A stretch of 64,000 bases of DNA, from IMG/VR virus record IMGVR_UViG_3300027896_000002, positions 1-64,000 of that record; one strand, 5' to 3'. Below, piece by piece: positions 50,143-57,565 of the stretch; position 1 is the first letter of the stretch, and each line of letters opens with the position of its first letter. Both the position numbers and the translations under genes were made by a program. The notes beneath the pieces are model-generated. The model was given only the letters and a program-made list of their open reading frames with translations. It searched no databases and was not told where the DNA came from. The DNA is from a virus.

Positions 50143-50919
50143 TTAATGCCTATGGGGCTTATAGCTTAAGATTGGCTTTTGGCAAAGCCAAACGTTATTG
50201 CGGCTTTCATCTGGGTGCAAAGGCGCTAGGAAACAAGCCATAACATCATGGCTATAATAAGCAAGCAACTCGTCATAAATCTCTCGTTCATGGATACTAA
50301 GCGCTGATAAAAAGGATTTTTGATGTGAGGCGAAGGTGCCAAAACGACCAGTGATCATAAACCCAGTTTCTACGAGCGCTTTTTGAAGCTCAATGATCAT
50401 CCACTCATGCACATGGTTGCGGGCTGCCTTGCCGTCAAAGACGGGGGTTGAAAGGATAATCAACCCATCTTGAGCACAGCACTCAAATAACCCACGTAAT
50501 AAGCATAGACCATTTTCCCTGGTCATGTGCTCAATTACTTCATAGCAGACCACCACGTCAAATTGCCCATAGAGTTTAATTAACTCTTGGTATCGTTTTA
50601 CAAAATTAAATTCTGAGTGCCAGTGAGCCCATTGCCTGATACCTACCTCAGGCAACTTGTTAAGATCTACCCCTACATATAACTTGGGCACTGAACTTTT
50701 ACTGGCCGTTAAGACATTCATCAATGGCTTATCCTGCCCACACCCCACGTCTAAGATCTTTGATTTTGGATTAATAAATCGTCTTGTAAAACCCCAGCGA
50801 AAAAAGTGGGCGGCATAATCTCGATGTACATATTTCCCATGTTGAGCTTCTCGAAGTTGGGTCTGATCAAATTCTCTTTCCTCTCTGACCTTATTTGGAT
50901 TTCTTATTTCTTGTTTCAT
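50143..50919 (-). CDS. SAM-dependent methyltransferase (class I)
   Basis: SAM-binding motif KILDVGCGQDKPL, acidic YVGVDLNK and VVCYEVIEHMTRENG, the small-molecule-type (UbiE/Methyltransf_23) pattern; no DPPY/NPPY DNA-methylase motif is visible. Substrate unknown. Its stop is just upstream of the kinase-UDG gene and its start abuts the dUTPase stop. Confidence 0.8.
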   Translation of the reverse strand: MKQEIRNPNKVREEREFDQTQLREAQHGKYVHRDYAAHFFRWGFTRRFINPKSKILDVGCGQDKPLMNVLTASKSSVPKLYVGVDLNKLPEVGIRQWAHWHSEFNFVKRYQELIKLYGQFDVVVCYEVIEHMTRENGLCLLRGLFECCAQDGLIILSTPVFDGKAARNHVHEWMIIELQKALVETGFMITGRFGTFASHQKSFLSALSIHEREIYDELLAYYSHDVMACFLAPLHPDESRNNVWLCQKPILSYKPHRH

Positions 50920-51266
50920 TAGTACCCCCTATCTTGGCGTGCTTGATTTTCCGCCATTTTATTTTCATAGGCCTCAAAGATCATTTCAGCATTCATCCCC
51001 CACATGATCATAAGTTCCATGGTAAAGTGAAAGATGTCAATTAGCTCGGTCTGAAGCAAGTCAAAGTTTACTGGCTTAACGGTTCGCTTCCATGGCTTCC
51101 AATTGATCTCGTCCCCAGCCTCACCCAATTCACAACAGATGGCAAATAATAGGTCTTTAGTTTGCTCTTGGATGAGGGCGTCATTTTTCTTGTCCTCTAA
51201 AACTTGTACTCCAAGCCGTTGCATCAAGGCCTTTTGCATCTCAACTATTTGGCTTAACTTATCCAT
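50919..51266 (-). CDS. Dimeric (MazG-like) dUTPase
   Basis: All-alpha NTP pyrophosphohydrolase pattern: CCELGEAGDEINWKPWK (ExxE), ELIDIFHFTMELM (ExxD) and a terminal KMAENQARQDRGY. Hydrolyses dUTP to dUMP, supplying the ThyA-family enzyme and keeping uracil out of DNA. Confidence 0.85.
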   Translation of the reverse strand: MDKLSQIVEMQKALMQRLGVQVLEDKKNDALIQEQTKDLLFAICCELGEAGDEINWKPWKRTVKPVNFDLLQTELIDIFHFTMELMIMWGMNAEMIFEAYENKMAENQARQDRGY

Positions 51267-51275
51267 TGTTTTATT

Positions 51276-51500
51276 TTACCTCCTTTTCAAAGCAATAAGT
51301 TTTTCTACGAGTTTCTCAGTAAACTTTTGGCGTTTTTCTACCTTATCGAGTGGAAACCACTCCTGTACCCCCTTCCATTTTCCAGGTATTTTTAAATTAG
51401 TTACCTTATAACGTAAAAAATGAGCCTCGACATTTAGTCGAAGGTTAGTCCCGTCCTTATTCTGAGTAGCCCGAATGACAATTATTTGATTATCTCTCAT
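51276..51500 (-). CDS. Small hypothetical protein (74 aa)
   Basis: Basic beta-then-helix protein (IIVIRATQNKDGTNLRL, ending KLVEKLIALKRR) with AGGGAGG upstream. No family recognised. Confidence 0.6.
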   Translation of the reverse strand: MRDNQIIVIRATQNKDGTNLRLNVEAHFLRYKVTNLKIPGKWKGVQEWFPLDKVEKRQKFTEKLVEKLIALKRR

Positions 51501-51540
51501 TTGAATTTACCTCCCTTTATCCAATAGGTTTAGAAACAGC

Positions 51541-51574
51541 AAAAGGGCTTGAGAAATAAATCCCAAGCCCTTTT
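51541..51574 (-). terminator. Bidirectional hairpin terminator
   Basis: Perfect 11-bp stem AAAAGGGCTTG (51541-51551) / CAAGCCCTTTT (51564-51574). The A/T-rich ends give a U-run in either direction. It lies just after the 282-aa gene on the minus strand, separating the small-gene array from the nucleotide-metabolism genes. Confidence 0.85.
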
Positions 51575-51582
51575 CATTTTGA

Positions 51583-52431
51583 TCATTTGACAAGGCTGTA
51601 TGTCTCGGTCTTCTTATCATAGTCGGTGACCAAAAGTTCCTTGGTCCGCTTCGGGTTTTTAAAGATGCTCATGGCACACATCAGGTTGGCCTTGTCAAAG
51701 CCAGATCGTTTCATCAAGTCCTTTAATGACCAGTTCTTTTTCTCAATGAAAGCAGCCCTGATCTTTCCCATCTTAGAATTTGGGTTTAACTTAAACCCCC
51801 TGGCCTTGCCAGATTTTGCTTTTCCCTTGGCTTTATCTCCCTTGTAATAAGCGCAATCAGCCACGCACTTATTCTTGGGCTTAGCCTGACGCTTTTCGCA
51901 GCCGCCAAAGGGGATCCGCTTTTGTTCCCCGGCGCAATGGATCATTTCGTTTGGCTTTGGGACATCAGCGTCTAGGGTATTTAACCGTTCGATCGCGGTT
52001 TTTCGGTCCGTGAACTTATAGACCTTTTTCCCAGTCCGCTTGTTAAATAGATCAACAAGCTCTTTCATGGTGAGTTGCTCGTACCCCTTTGCTTCTGGCT
52101 GTGCTTCCTGCTTCTTGTCGCCAACCATCTTTTTATTGGCGTTCGAAATTTCCTCAAGCTCTTTTTTAGTAGATTCTTTTGTCATGGTCTCCTCCGGTTT
52201 TTTCACGCACGAGGCGTGGGCCGCGACGAACGGCTCAGTTGATTGAACGATAAAGTTATGGCCTATCCTAATTTGGCCATGGCACTCGGAACAAGGAGTG
52301 TTCCGGTGTGCTACTTCTGCCTCTAAGTCCCAAACTTTTACTTGCGTCTCTGCCATTGTCTCCTCCTTTTTTTGTTCAAAGTGACTACCCCAGGGGGCAA
52401 AATATTTAGCATCTAACTTTTGCTTTTTCAT
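51583..52431 (-). CDS. Composite protein with zinc finger; three possible starts
   Basis: 282 residues if read from ATG 52431, which overlaps the previous stop. In-frame copies of the array's leader occur inside it: AAAAAGGAGGAGACA-ATG at 52356 and CCGGAGGAGACC-ATG at 52185, translated as KKEET-M and KPEET-M. It therefore looks like three former genes fused in one frame, and shorter proteins of 257 and 200 residues may also be made. Segment 2 has a zinc knuckle (CSECHG...C). Segment 3 has a SAP-like helix pair and a Cys pair, and ends in a winged-helix-like KMGKIRAAFIEKKNWSLKDL. Confidence 0.7.
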   Translation of the reverse strand: MKKQKLDAKYFAPWGSHFEQKKEETMAETQVKVWDLEAEVAHRNTPCSECHGQIRIGHNFIVQSTEPFVAAHASCVKKPEETMTKESTKKELEEISNANKKMVGDKKQEAQPEAKGYEQLTMKELVDLFNKRTGKKVYKFTDRKTAIERLNTLDADVPKPNEMIHCAGEQKRIPFGGCEKRQAKPKNKCVADCAYYKGDKAKGKAKSGKARGFKLNPNSKMGKIRAAFIEKKNWSLKDLMKRSGFDKANLMCAMSIFKNPKRTKELLVTDYDKKTETYSLVK

Positions 52432-52640
52432 CTTTCAACATTTCTCCCATTATGTTCAGAGATGCCTATAAAATTTTTATTGCGTGAATACCATTCCTTC
52501 CCATAGGTGCATTTAAGCCAGTTAATGACCGTTGGTTTTCCCCTCGGTCTCTTAGGATCTGTCCTTCGTTCTGGCATCTCTGCAAGGACTGAAATCTCAT
52601 GGGTCTTAGGGTCATAGAGCGTAATTTTATAGGTTGTCAT
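52428..52640 (-). CDS. Small hypothetical protein (70 aa)
   Basis: Beta-rich N-terminus (YKITLYDPKTHEISVLAEMP) and basic middle (RTDPKRPRGKPT). AAAAGGAGG upstream. Overlaps the next start by 4 bases. Confidence 0.6.
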   Translation of the reverse strand: MTTYKITLYDPKTHEISVLAEMPERRTDPKRPRGKPTVINWLKCTYGKEWYSRNKNFIGISEHNGRNVER

Positions 52641-52657
52641 TTTAACCTACCTCCTTT

Positions 52658-53542
52658 TCAAGCCGCCCGTTTTTGCTTGGCCATTTCTTCCATCAAGTGC
52701 CACAAGCCACGGTTGACCCGAATATTTTCGGTAATGCCAGTGATGCCAGGGACCTTTTCCTTATGGACCAAGTGGCCATTTGGGGTTGTGTGCACGGTTC
52801 TTTCAAAGCGATTTCCCTTGGTCATTTTTTCTTGGATCCGATTAAAAATGTTCCAAATGGTTGGGGCCTCATCACTGACGCGAAGGGGCTTTAAAAGAGC
52901 TGGGACATCAAAGGTTCGGTCATCAACGTGAAAATTAAAACCCTCGCTTGAGGTCTTTGAATCATCCTTGGCATATTTAAGAAGTAAAGTTGACTCGGCA
53001 AAGATGATTTGCTCAACGGGCTTGAGCTCAATTGCCTGATAGGATGAAATCTTCTTTGCAAGTTTAGGAACTTCCTCAATCACCTTATAGCTGGCTTCAA
53101 TTACTTCTTTTTGCTCTTGCCCAAGATGCATGACGTTGATCTGACCAAAGCTGCCCTCACTTACGATCAAGCCATTTAAGCAAGCCAGCTTAAAAAAGCC
53201 TGCCATGATTGAGTACCTGGTTGTCCTATCATGAGCATTAGTCAAAATTAATTCAGGAGCCAAGTCTCCAACCTTATCAAGGTAGGTGCCCTCTTGCCGA
53301 AAACGAACCATATGTTTCTGATAACCCAACCGATTTTCCTTTAAGACCCGTTGCTCTTGCGCTTTTACCGGATACCAGTTATGATCGCAAAGGCCATCAA
53401 TCACGTCCATGGTTGAATAAAACCGGTACTTAGCGCTTGCCGTAGAAATTGGCTTAGTTTGAATGATGCTTCGAAGCGCCGCTAATTGTTCAAGGGAAAT
53501 AAAACTTTTGCCATCGCCAATAGTAGTAATTCTGGTTGTCAT
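52658..53542 (-). CDS. DUF932-family phage/plasmid protein
   Basis: 294 residues matching the DUF932 layout (YRFYSTMDVIDGLCDHNWYP, HMVRFR, GFFKLACLNGLIV, NIFNRIQEKM). The family is common on phages and plasmids near replication or recombination genes; its molecular role is unknown. Leader AAAAAAGGAGGAGACC precedes the start. Confidence 0.8.
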   Translation of the reverse strand: MTTRITTIGDGKSFISLEQLAALRSIIQTKPISTASAKYRFYSTMDVIDGLCDHNWYPVKAQEQRVLKENRLGYQKHMVRFRQEGTYLDKVGDLAPELILTNAHDRTTRYSIMAGFFKLACLNGLIVSEGSFGQINVMHLGQEQKEVIEASYKVIEEVPKLAKKISSYQAIELKPVEQIIFAESTLLLKYAKDDSKTSSEGFNFHVDDRTFDVPALLKPLRVSDEAPTIWNIFNRIQEKMTKGNRFERTVHTTPNGHLVHKEKVPGITGITENIRVNRGLWHLMEEMAKQKRAA

Positions 53543-53580
53543 AGGTCTCCTCCTTTTTTAAGTTATTCTGGATGGTTTAA

Positions 53581-53937
53581 TCACCACCCATACCGTTTAA
53601 AGGGAAAGGCAAATTCATTAATTGCCCTCTGCTTCTTTTCATCCATCTTATAGTAAAGGTTAATCACTGTCAACAACATTTCCTTTCCATCTTTTCCCCA
53701 GCCCCTCCATTGAACATGGGTTTTAAGGCAATCAGCATCAGTCACTGCTTCAATTACCTCTGCCCTTGAAATAGTTTTTCTACTTCCATGGCCAATCATA
53801 GCCTCTAACCAATCAGAGCCAATTTCCTGCCATGTTGAACTCATCGCCGAGCTTAATGCCTTTACCTGCTCACTTGTTAGGCCTGTTGCCTTGACCACTT
53901 TCGCCAATTCTTTTTCATAAATTTCTTTTGACATCAT
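53581..53937 (-). CDS. Hypothetical protein (118 aa)
   Basis: ATG 53937 (or 53934) is directly behind AAAAGGAGGAGACCAAG; an in-frame ATG at 53970 lies in the leader and is not a plausible start. Helical, acidic N-terminal half; no family recognised. The hatchet-like RNA lies immediately upstream of its leader. Confidence 0.65.
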   Translation of the reverse strand: MMSKEIYEKELAKVVKATGLTSEQVKALSSAMSSTWQEIGSDWLEAMIGHGSRKTISRAEVIEAVTDADCLKTHVQWRGWGKDGKEMLLTVINLYYKMDEKKQRAINEFAFPFKRYGW

Positions 53938-53976
53938 CTTGGTCTCCTCCTTTTGAATTTTATTTTGCACTCTTCC

Positions 53977-54049
53977 TCCCTTAACTTATAAAGCGCCGGC
54001 GGGCCTATCATTAGATAAGCCCACCCCAGGGACCTACTTCCTGATGAAG
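53977..54049 (-). ncRNA. Hatchet-ribozyme-like RNA, copy 1
   Basis: On the minus strand: hairpin CUUC-AUCAG-GAAG (54049-54037), then UCCCU (54032-54028) pairing with terminal AGGGA (53981-53977). Inside are GGUG/CGCC and a 9-bp hairpin GGGCUUAUC/GAUAGGCCC, then GGCGCUUUAUAAGUUA. Order and bases (CUGGGG..., GRCG-U-rich-AA near the 3' end) resemble the hatchet ribozyme as I remember it; copy 2 differs by compensatory changes. It overlaps the last codons of the upstream gene. Confidence 0.5.
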
Positions 54050-54219
54050 GCGCCGGTCGTTCCCTTTGCAAATTTTCTAATCGCGCTCACGACGCTGGTC
54101 AAATCCTTCGGGTCGATTCGCATCGTGCCAAGAGATGCCTTTCGGTCAGTGGTAAGAAGCATCACGCCAAGGGTCCCACCGTTCTTTTTAATGGCCTTCT
54201 TTGCTGGCTTTTTTGCCAT
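54034..54219 (-). CDS. Small basic protein (61 aa)
   Basis: Lys/Ala-rich N-terminus (MAKKPAKKAIKKNGG) like a DNA-binding tail, then a short beta-helix segment (VMLLTTDRKASLGTMRIDP). ATG 54219 follows AGGAGGTGAGGACC. The last codons double as the first hairpin of the hatchet-like RNA. Confidence 0.65.
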   Translation of the reverse strand: MAKKPAKKAIKKNGGTLGVMLLTTDRKASLGTMRIDPKDLTSVVSAIRKFAKGTTGAFIRK

Positions 54220-54261
54220 GGTCCTCACCTCCTTTCATGGAAAATTTTTACTAATAAAAAA

Positions 54262-54447
54262 TCAACGTAAGTCTATTCTCTCTTTCATTCGGCAATAAAT
54301 AGGATTCCCAGACCTATCTATAAGTTTTGGGCTTAAAATGATATGGCATTTTGGACAGGTCAAAGTCTCCCACTTTTTTATCTCCTCTCCCATTGCCATA
54401 AATTCATCTCCACATACTGTGCAATATAGCATTAAACCCTTTTCCAT
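54262..54447 (-). CDS. Zinc-ribbon protein (61 aa)
   Basis: Two CxxC knuckles (YCTVCGDEF and TCPKCHIIL) spaced 20 residues apart form a rubredoxin/zinc-ribbon module. GAAAGGAG upstream. Likely a nucleic-acid or protein-binding adaptor. Confidence 0.7.
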   Translation of the reverse strand: MEKGLMLYCTVCGDEFMAMGEEIKKWETLTCPKCHIILSPKLIDRSGNPIYCRMKERIDLR

Positions 54448-54464
54448 TATTTTATTCTCCTTTC

Positions 54465-55232
54465 TTAATGGCCAATTACCCGTTGACCTTGACCTGGGTT
54501 ATGGCGAAGGGCATTAGCCCTAAGGGAAACCTCGTTGGCCATTTGCTCACCTCGTCGTTGGCCCTCACTGTTGTGCCGAAACTGGTTTAACCTGTTAGCA
54601 GACCTAAGCCCCTTAAGATTTTTCATCCAATCATTTACCTCAGTCAAGGCCCGATCTAACCTAACCAAGGCGGTGGAGCCAGTAGGAGCTGCTGCGTTTC
54701 GCTCGGCATCAAACCGTTTGCTTAGACCAAGGACAAAACCATAAAGCCAAGCACTTCGAAAGCCACGAGCTTCAGTCACATCACCATTGTCGCGGCATTC
54801 GTAAAAGTACTTGACATATTCCTTCTCGGCCATCTTCTCCGCAAGCTTATACATGGTTACAAAAAGATATTCGGCAATCTCACGGTCGCTTTTATGCCCA
54901 ACTAAGCAGATATGATTTGAGCCAACGGAAATTAAGATCTTACAGAAATGGGCCTTAGCAATGATGCTGGCTAATTGCTCAGACCATTGCTGACGGGCCT
55001 TTTTTGAAGTAATTCCTTGAGTTTCAAAGTCAACCCATACCTTACAAATGGGGTCGGTATCTTCTCTCTTGTCCCAATCAACTTCAGACATAGAAAGATT
55101 GTGCTTGAGCAGCAGCTGATTAACCATTCCAGCAAAGGCCTCGGCCTCTTCTTGGCTACCAATTTTCTCACATGATTCTGCCTTTGCATGAAGCTTTCGA
55201 ATCTTGTCAATTACTTTTTCCTCGGTTGTCAT
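54465..55232 (-). CDS. DUF2786-family protein
   Basis: N-terminal DUF2786 helix (KVIDKIRKLHAKAESCEKIG, then QEEAEAFAGMVNQLLLKHNL) followed by a middle domain (HICLVGHKSDREIAEYLFVT) and a Gln/Arg-rich tail. Common phage/plasmid family of unknown function. AAAGGAGGAGACC leader. Confidence 0.8.
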   Translation of the reverse strand: MTTEEKVIDKIRKLHAKAESCEKIGSQEEAEAFAGMVNQLLLKHNLSMSEVDWDKREDTDPICKVWVDFETQGITSKKARQQWSEQLASIIAKAHFCKILISVGSNHICLVGHKSDREIAEYLFVTMYKLAEKMAEKEYVKYFYECRDNGDVTEARGFRSAWLYGFVLGLSKRFDAERNAAAPTGSTALVRLDRALTEVNDWMKNLKGLRSANRLNQFRHNSEGQRRGEQMANEVSLRANALRHNPGQGQRVIGH

Positions 55233-55261
55233 GGTGGTCTCCTCCTTTTAGATTTTATTTT

Positions 55262-55317
55262 GTTACCTACCTGGGATTAAACCCAGGTTTCGGCCATTTA
55301 GGCCTCATCAGGGCAAC
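55262..55317 (-). ncRNA. Type I hammerhead ribozyme A
   Basis: Minus strand: stem I GUUGCC (55317-55312) with GGUAAC (55267-55262). The core is CUGAUGA (55311-55305), then stem II GGCC-UAAAU-GGCC (55304-55292), then GAAA (55291-55288). Stem III CCUGGG/CCCAGG follows (55287-55282 / 55275-55270). The cleavage triplet is GUA, with predicted cleavage between 55268 and 55267. All core bases match. UGA-UGA of the core is the double stop of the upstream gene (55310-55305). Confidence 0.92.
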
Positions 55318-55667
55318 TGAATTGAAATTTCAAGGCCATCTTTAAAACTTTGAATTGTGAGTGGAATTTCCTTAATCCGTAAAATCTTTGAAAGGTTTTT
55401 TCCTTGCAGGTCAGTCAATGGTTCTTTAAAATACAGGTGCAATAAAGCCCGTTTATAGGAAAAAGGCTTTGTTTCCATGAAGGAATTGTTAAAATACATC
55501 TGAGACCTGACAACCTCAATGCCCCTTCGTTTAAGGATTGGAAACACTGTTGTTATATGCTTATCAGCCAAGTCACTTAAAAGCTTGCAGTTTTTTTCTG
55601 CTAAATCTGCCTCAAGTAAAAGTTCTTGAACTTCCATCTCAATTCGTTCCTTATTAATCTTTTCCAT
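55308..55667 (-). CDS. Hypothetical protein (119 aa)
   Basis: Charged helical N-terminus (EKINKERIEMEVQELLLEAD) and beta-rich C-terminus (LTIQSFKDGLEISIQLP). Ends on the first UGA of hammerhead A. AAAAGGAGGAGACC-ATG leader. Unrecognised. Confidence 0.7.
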   Translation of the reverse strand: MEKINKERIEMEVQELLLEADLAEKNCKLLSDLADKHITTVFPILKRRGIEVVRSQMYFNNSFMETKPFSYKRALLHLYFKEPLTDLQGKNLSKILRIKEIPLTIQSFKDGLEISIQLP

Positions 55668-55697
55668 GGTCTCCTCCTTTTGAATTTTATTTTATAG

Positions 55698-55883
55698 TTA
55701 ACAATCAAATTTACTTTCAACCTTAAACTTCTTGATCGCTTCATTCAGATAACTTTTCTCAATCTGCTTTCCCGCTGAAACAAGAATCGCATAATCGAGG
55801 TCACATCCCTTTAATGTGATCATCAGGGCTAATTTTAATTGGGCTGGCGTCATTTGCATTATGATGCTTTCTAAATTTTCCAT
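55698..55883 (-). CDS. Small hypothetical protein (61 aa)
   Basis: Predicted all-helical (ESIIMQMTPAQLKLALMITL) with Lys/Phe-rich end. Its leader AAAAGGAGGAGACU lies 3' of hammerhead B, so ribozyme cleavage would leave a new 5' end about 27 bases upstream of its start codon. Confidence 0.65.
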   Translation of the reverse strand: MENLESIIMQMTPAQLKLALMITLKGCDLDYAILVSAGKQIEKSYLNEAIKKFKVESKFDC

Positions 55884-55909
55884 AGTCTCCTCCTTTTGAA
55901 TTTTATTTT

Positions 55910-55965
55910 ACCACCGACCCGAGATTAATCTCGGGTTTCGACCATTGAGGTCTCATCAGGATGAT
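55910..55965 (-). ncRNA. Type I hammerhead ribozyme B
   Basis: Stem I AUCAUC (55965-55960) pairs with GGUGGU (55915-55910) using two G-U pairs. The core is CUGAUGA (55959-55953), stem II GACC-UCAAU-GGUC, then GAAA (55939-55936). Stem III is the 7-bp CCCGAGA/UCUCGGG. The triplet is GUC, with predicted cleavage between 55916 and 55915. The core UGA-UGA ends the upstream gene. Confidence 0.92.
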
Positions 55966-56342
55966 TTTCTTGCCTGAAATGTTTCTCCTCTTTTCTCGAT
56001 GATTGCCCCTAATTGAAAAGCCGCTGCCATATCTATTAGATCTTGTACCTCCTCTTTAGCAAGTTTAACGGCTCTGGCAACACTCATCTTCCAATTTTTA
56101 ATGTAATGATCTCGAAGTTGAAAGAGTAAAGTTTCTTCAAGAACTGGAAGCTCTACCACTTTCATCGTGGTGGTAGATTTATTGCACTCAACTCCCGCCA
56201 TTGACCGTCGGCATCCACAGCTTCCATCCACTGTCTCACCATCACACTCAAAGGAAAAATGAACAATCTCACCTTCCGGTACCCAGCAAAAATCATTTTT
56301 CCTTTGCCCCTGCATCTCTTTCGTTGCCACGATAATCTTCAT
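55956..56342 (-). CDS. Hypothetical protein with Cys cluster (128 aa)
   Basis: N-terminal CDGETVDGSCGCRRSMAGVE and C before a beta segment suggest a zinc-binding knuckle; helical C-terminus (AVKLAKEEVQDLIDMAAAFQ). The stop codon is within hammerhead B. Leader variant CGGAGGAGACTGATT. Confidence 0.7.
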   Translation of the reverse strand: MKIIVATKEMQGQRKNDFCWVPEGEIVHFSFECDGETVDGSCGCRRSMAGVECNKSTTTMKVVELPVLEETLLFQLRDHYIKNWKMSVARAVKLAKEEVQDLIDMAAAFQLGAIIEKRGETFQARKSS

Positions 56343-56383
56343 AATCAGTCTCCTCCGTTTTGCCCATTGGGCGGTTAAAGGTT

Positions 56384-56530
56384 TTAATAAATTTCCCTGG
56401 CATTGATCGAATCAACTGTGATCTTTGCTGGCCCATTTTCCAAGGTCATTTTAATATACTCTTCGATCTGCCCGTCACCATCCATCTCACCATCATTGAC
56501 TTCAATCTCCATTATAACTTTTATCTTCAT
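56384..56530 (-). CDS. Small hypothetical protein (48 aa)
   Basis: MKIKVIMEIEVNDGEMDGDG..., an acidic ferredoxin-like beta-strand start, ending INAREIY. AAAAAGGAGGAGACC-ATG leader identical to neighbours. Hammerhead C lies immediately upstream of that leader. Confidence 0.65.
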   Translation of the reverse strand: MKIKVIMEIEVNDGEMDGDGQIEEYIKMTLENGPAKITVDSINAREIY

Positions 56531-56556
56531 GGTCTCCTCCTTTTTAATTTTATTCT

Positions 56557-56611
56557 ATCATCGACCCGAGTTAAACTCGGGTTTCGACCATTTAGGTCTC
56601 ATCAGGATGAT
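56557..56611 (-). ncRNA. Type I hammerhead ribozyme C
   Basis: Stem I AUCAUC (56611-56606) pairs perfectly with GAUGAU (56562-56557). The core is CUGAUGA (56605-56599), stem II GACC-UAAAU-GGUC, then GAAA (56585-56582). Stem III is the 6-bp CCCGAG/CUCGGG. The triplet is GUC, with predicted cleavage between 56563 and 56562. Here the upstream gene stops 16 bases before stem I, so the ribozyme is fully intergenic. Confidence 0.93.
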
Positions 56612-56627
56612 TTTTATATTTTTCTCA

Positions 56628-56906
56628 TTAGATTACTCTTACGATAGAAAGATAAGGTGTCGTATCCTGCTCCAATTTCCATCGCATCCTATCAACTATC
56701 AAATTAAGATCCATTCTGTGCGTGAAGTCTTGCTCCTCACCGTGCTCAAAATTAATGGTCACGATGAACTCCGTCTTCTCCTCGTCCTGCATATTGCTGT
56801 GAGAAGAAGAGACTCTCGACTTTGGAAAAAAAGATGCTGCCACTCTATAAAGACTGTTCATCTCGTTCCATGCTACTGCTCTTTTTTCCTGAATTTTTTT
56901 ATTCAT
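56628..56906 (-). CDS. Hypothetical protein (92 aa)
   Basis: Helical N-terminus (NKKIQEKRAVAWNEMNSLYR) and beta-strands (FIVTINFEHGEEQDFTHRMD). AAAAGGAGGAGACCAAA leader. Unrecognised. Confidence 0.65.
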   Translation of the reverse strand: MNKKIQEKRAVAWNEMNSLYRVAASFFPKSRVSSSHSNMQDEEKTEFIVTINFEHGEEQDFTHRMDLNLIVDRMRWKLEQDTTPYLSIVRVI

Positions 56907-56941
56907 TTTGGTCTCCTCCTTTTAAAATTTGAATTTAAAAT

Positions 56942-57136
56942 TTAAGGCAATACAACAATTTCCAAAGCACCAGGAAAATTTCTTTTTATCTCTTTTAGAG
57001 CACTGGTAAAAAATCCATATCTCATTTCTCTAAAAGCCTGGCCGTTAGAATATTTAATATTAAACCACCATTGACCTTTTCCTTTTGGTTCTTTTCCATG
57101 GCTAAAAAAATATTCATTCTTATTTATTGCTTTCAT
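56942..57136 (-). CDS. Small hypothetical protein (64 aa)
   Basis: Compact alpha/beta protein with KGQWWFNIKYSNGQAFREM, the layout of small phage proteins around a WWF core. AAAAGGAGGAGACC leader. Shares the tail pattern KEIKRNFPGALEI with the IKKIFPHVEI of the next gene, so the two may be diverged paralogues. Confidence 0.65.
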   Translation of the reverse strand: MKAINKNEYFFSHGKEPKGKGQWWFNIKYSNGQAFREMRYGFFTSALKEIKRNFPGALEIVVLP

Positions 57137-57164
57137 CTTGGTCTCCTCCTTTTAAATTTTTTAG

Positions 57165-57407
57165 TTAGAACCTGCAGTTAACTTCAAAGTAAGAATCCTT
57201 TGGCCATGCTCGCCATATTTTCCAAGCATTGATAATCTCGACATGGGGAAATATTTTTTTAATTTGTTCAGCATAACTCTCAGCTGTTTTCCCAAAGGTA
57301 TAAAAGAATCCAAACCTAAAACTTATCGTCTTATCCTTTTTGAAGATAATTTTATCAGGATAGATATTGGTCCCATCAATCATCTCTTTGAATTGTCTTT
57401 TTGTCAT
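57165..57407 (-). CDS. Small hypothetical protein (80 aa)
   Basis: TISFRFGFFYTFGKTAESYA and AEQIKKIFPHVEIINAWKIW; the strand-then-helix-then-strand order and spacing resemble the previous protein. AAAAAAGGAGGAGACC-ATG leader. Confidence 0.65.
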   Translation of the reverse strand: MTKRQFKEMIDGTNIYPDKIIFKKDKTISFRFGFFYTFGKTAESYAEQIKKIFPHVEIINAWKIWRAWPKDSYFEVNCRF

Positions 57408-57422
57408 GGTCTCCTCCTTTTT

Positions 57423-57551
57423 TTACTTAATCCCTTTAACAAGGATTTGAAGTGCGACCGGCTCTAAAGAAAATAGAACCTTAATCGCTGTTAGAAATCC
57501 AATGATCTTCCAAATTCCAAAAAAATTTTTCTTTGTGATGTTGCCTTTCAT
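57423..57551 (-). CDS. Microprotein (42 aa), probable membrane helix
   Basis: Basic start KGNITKKNFFGIWKI followed by hydrophobic IGFLTAIKVLFSL and a second amphipathic stretch. TAAAGGAGGAGACC leader overlaps the end of the preceding gene. Confidence 0.55.
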   Translation of the reverse strand: MKGNITKKNFFGIWKIIGFLTAIKVLFSLEPVALQILVKGIK

Positions 57552-57565
57552 TTTGGTCTCCTCCT

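Noticed and set aside
54037-54050. CTGATGA on the plus strand at 54041
   Set aside because: It is the antisense of the last codons of the 61-aa gene; no GAAA or stems follow. The opposite strand forms the first hairpin of the hatchet-like RNA instead.
56403-56945. Plus-strand 180-codon frame across the small-gene array
   Set aside because: It runs antisense through three genes and a hammerhead and has no ribosome site.
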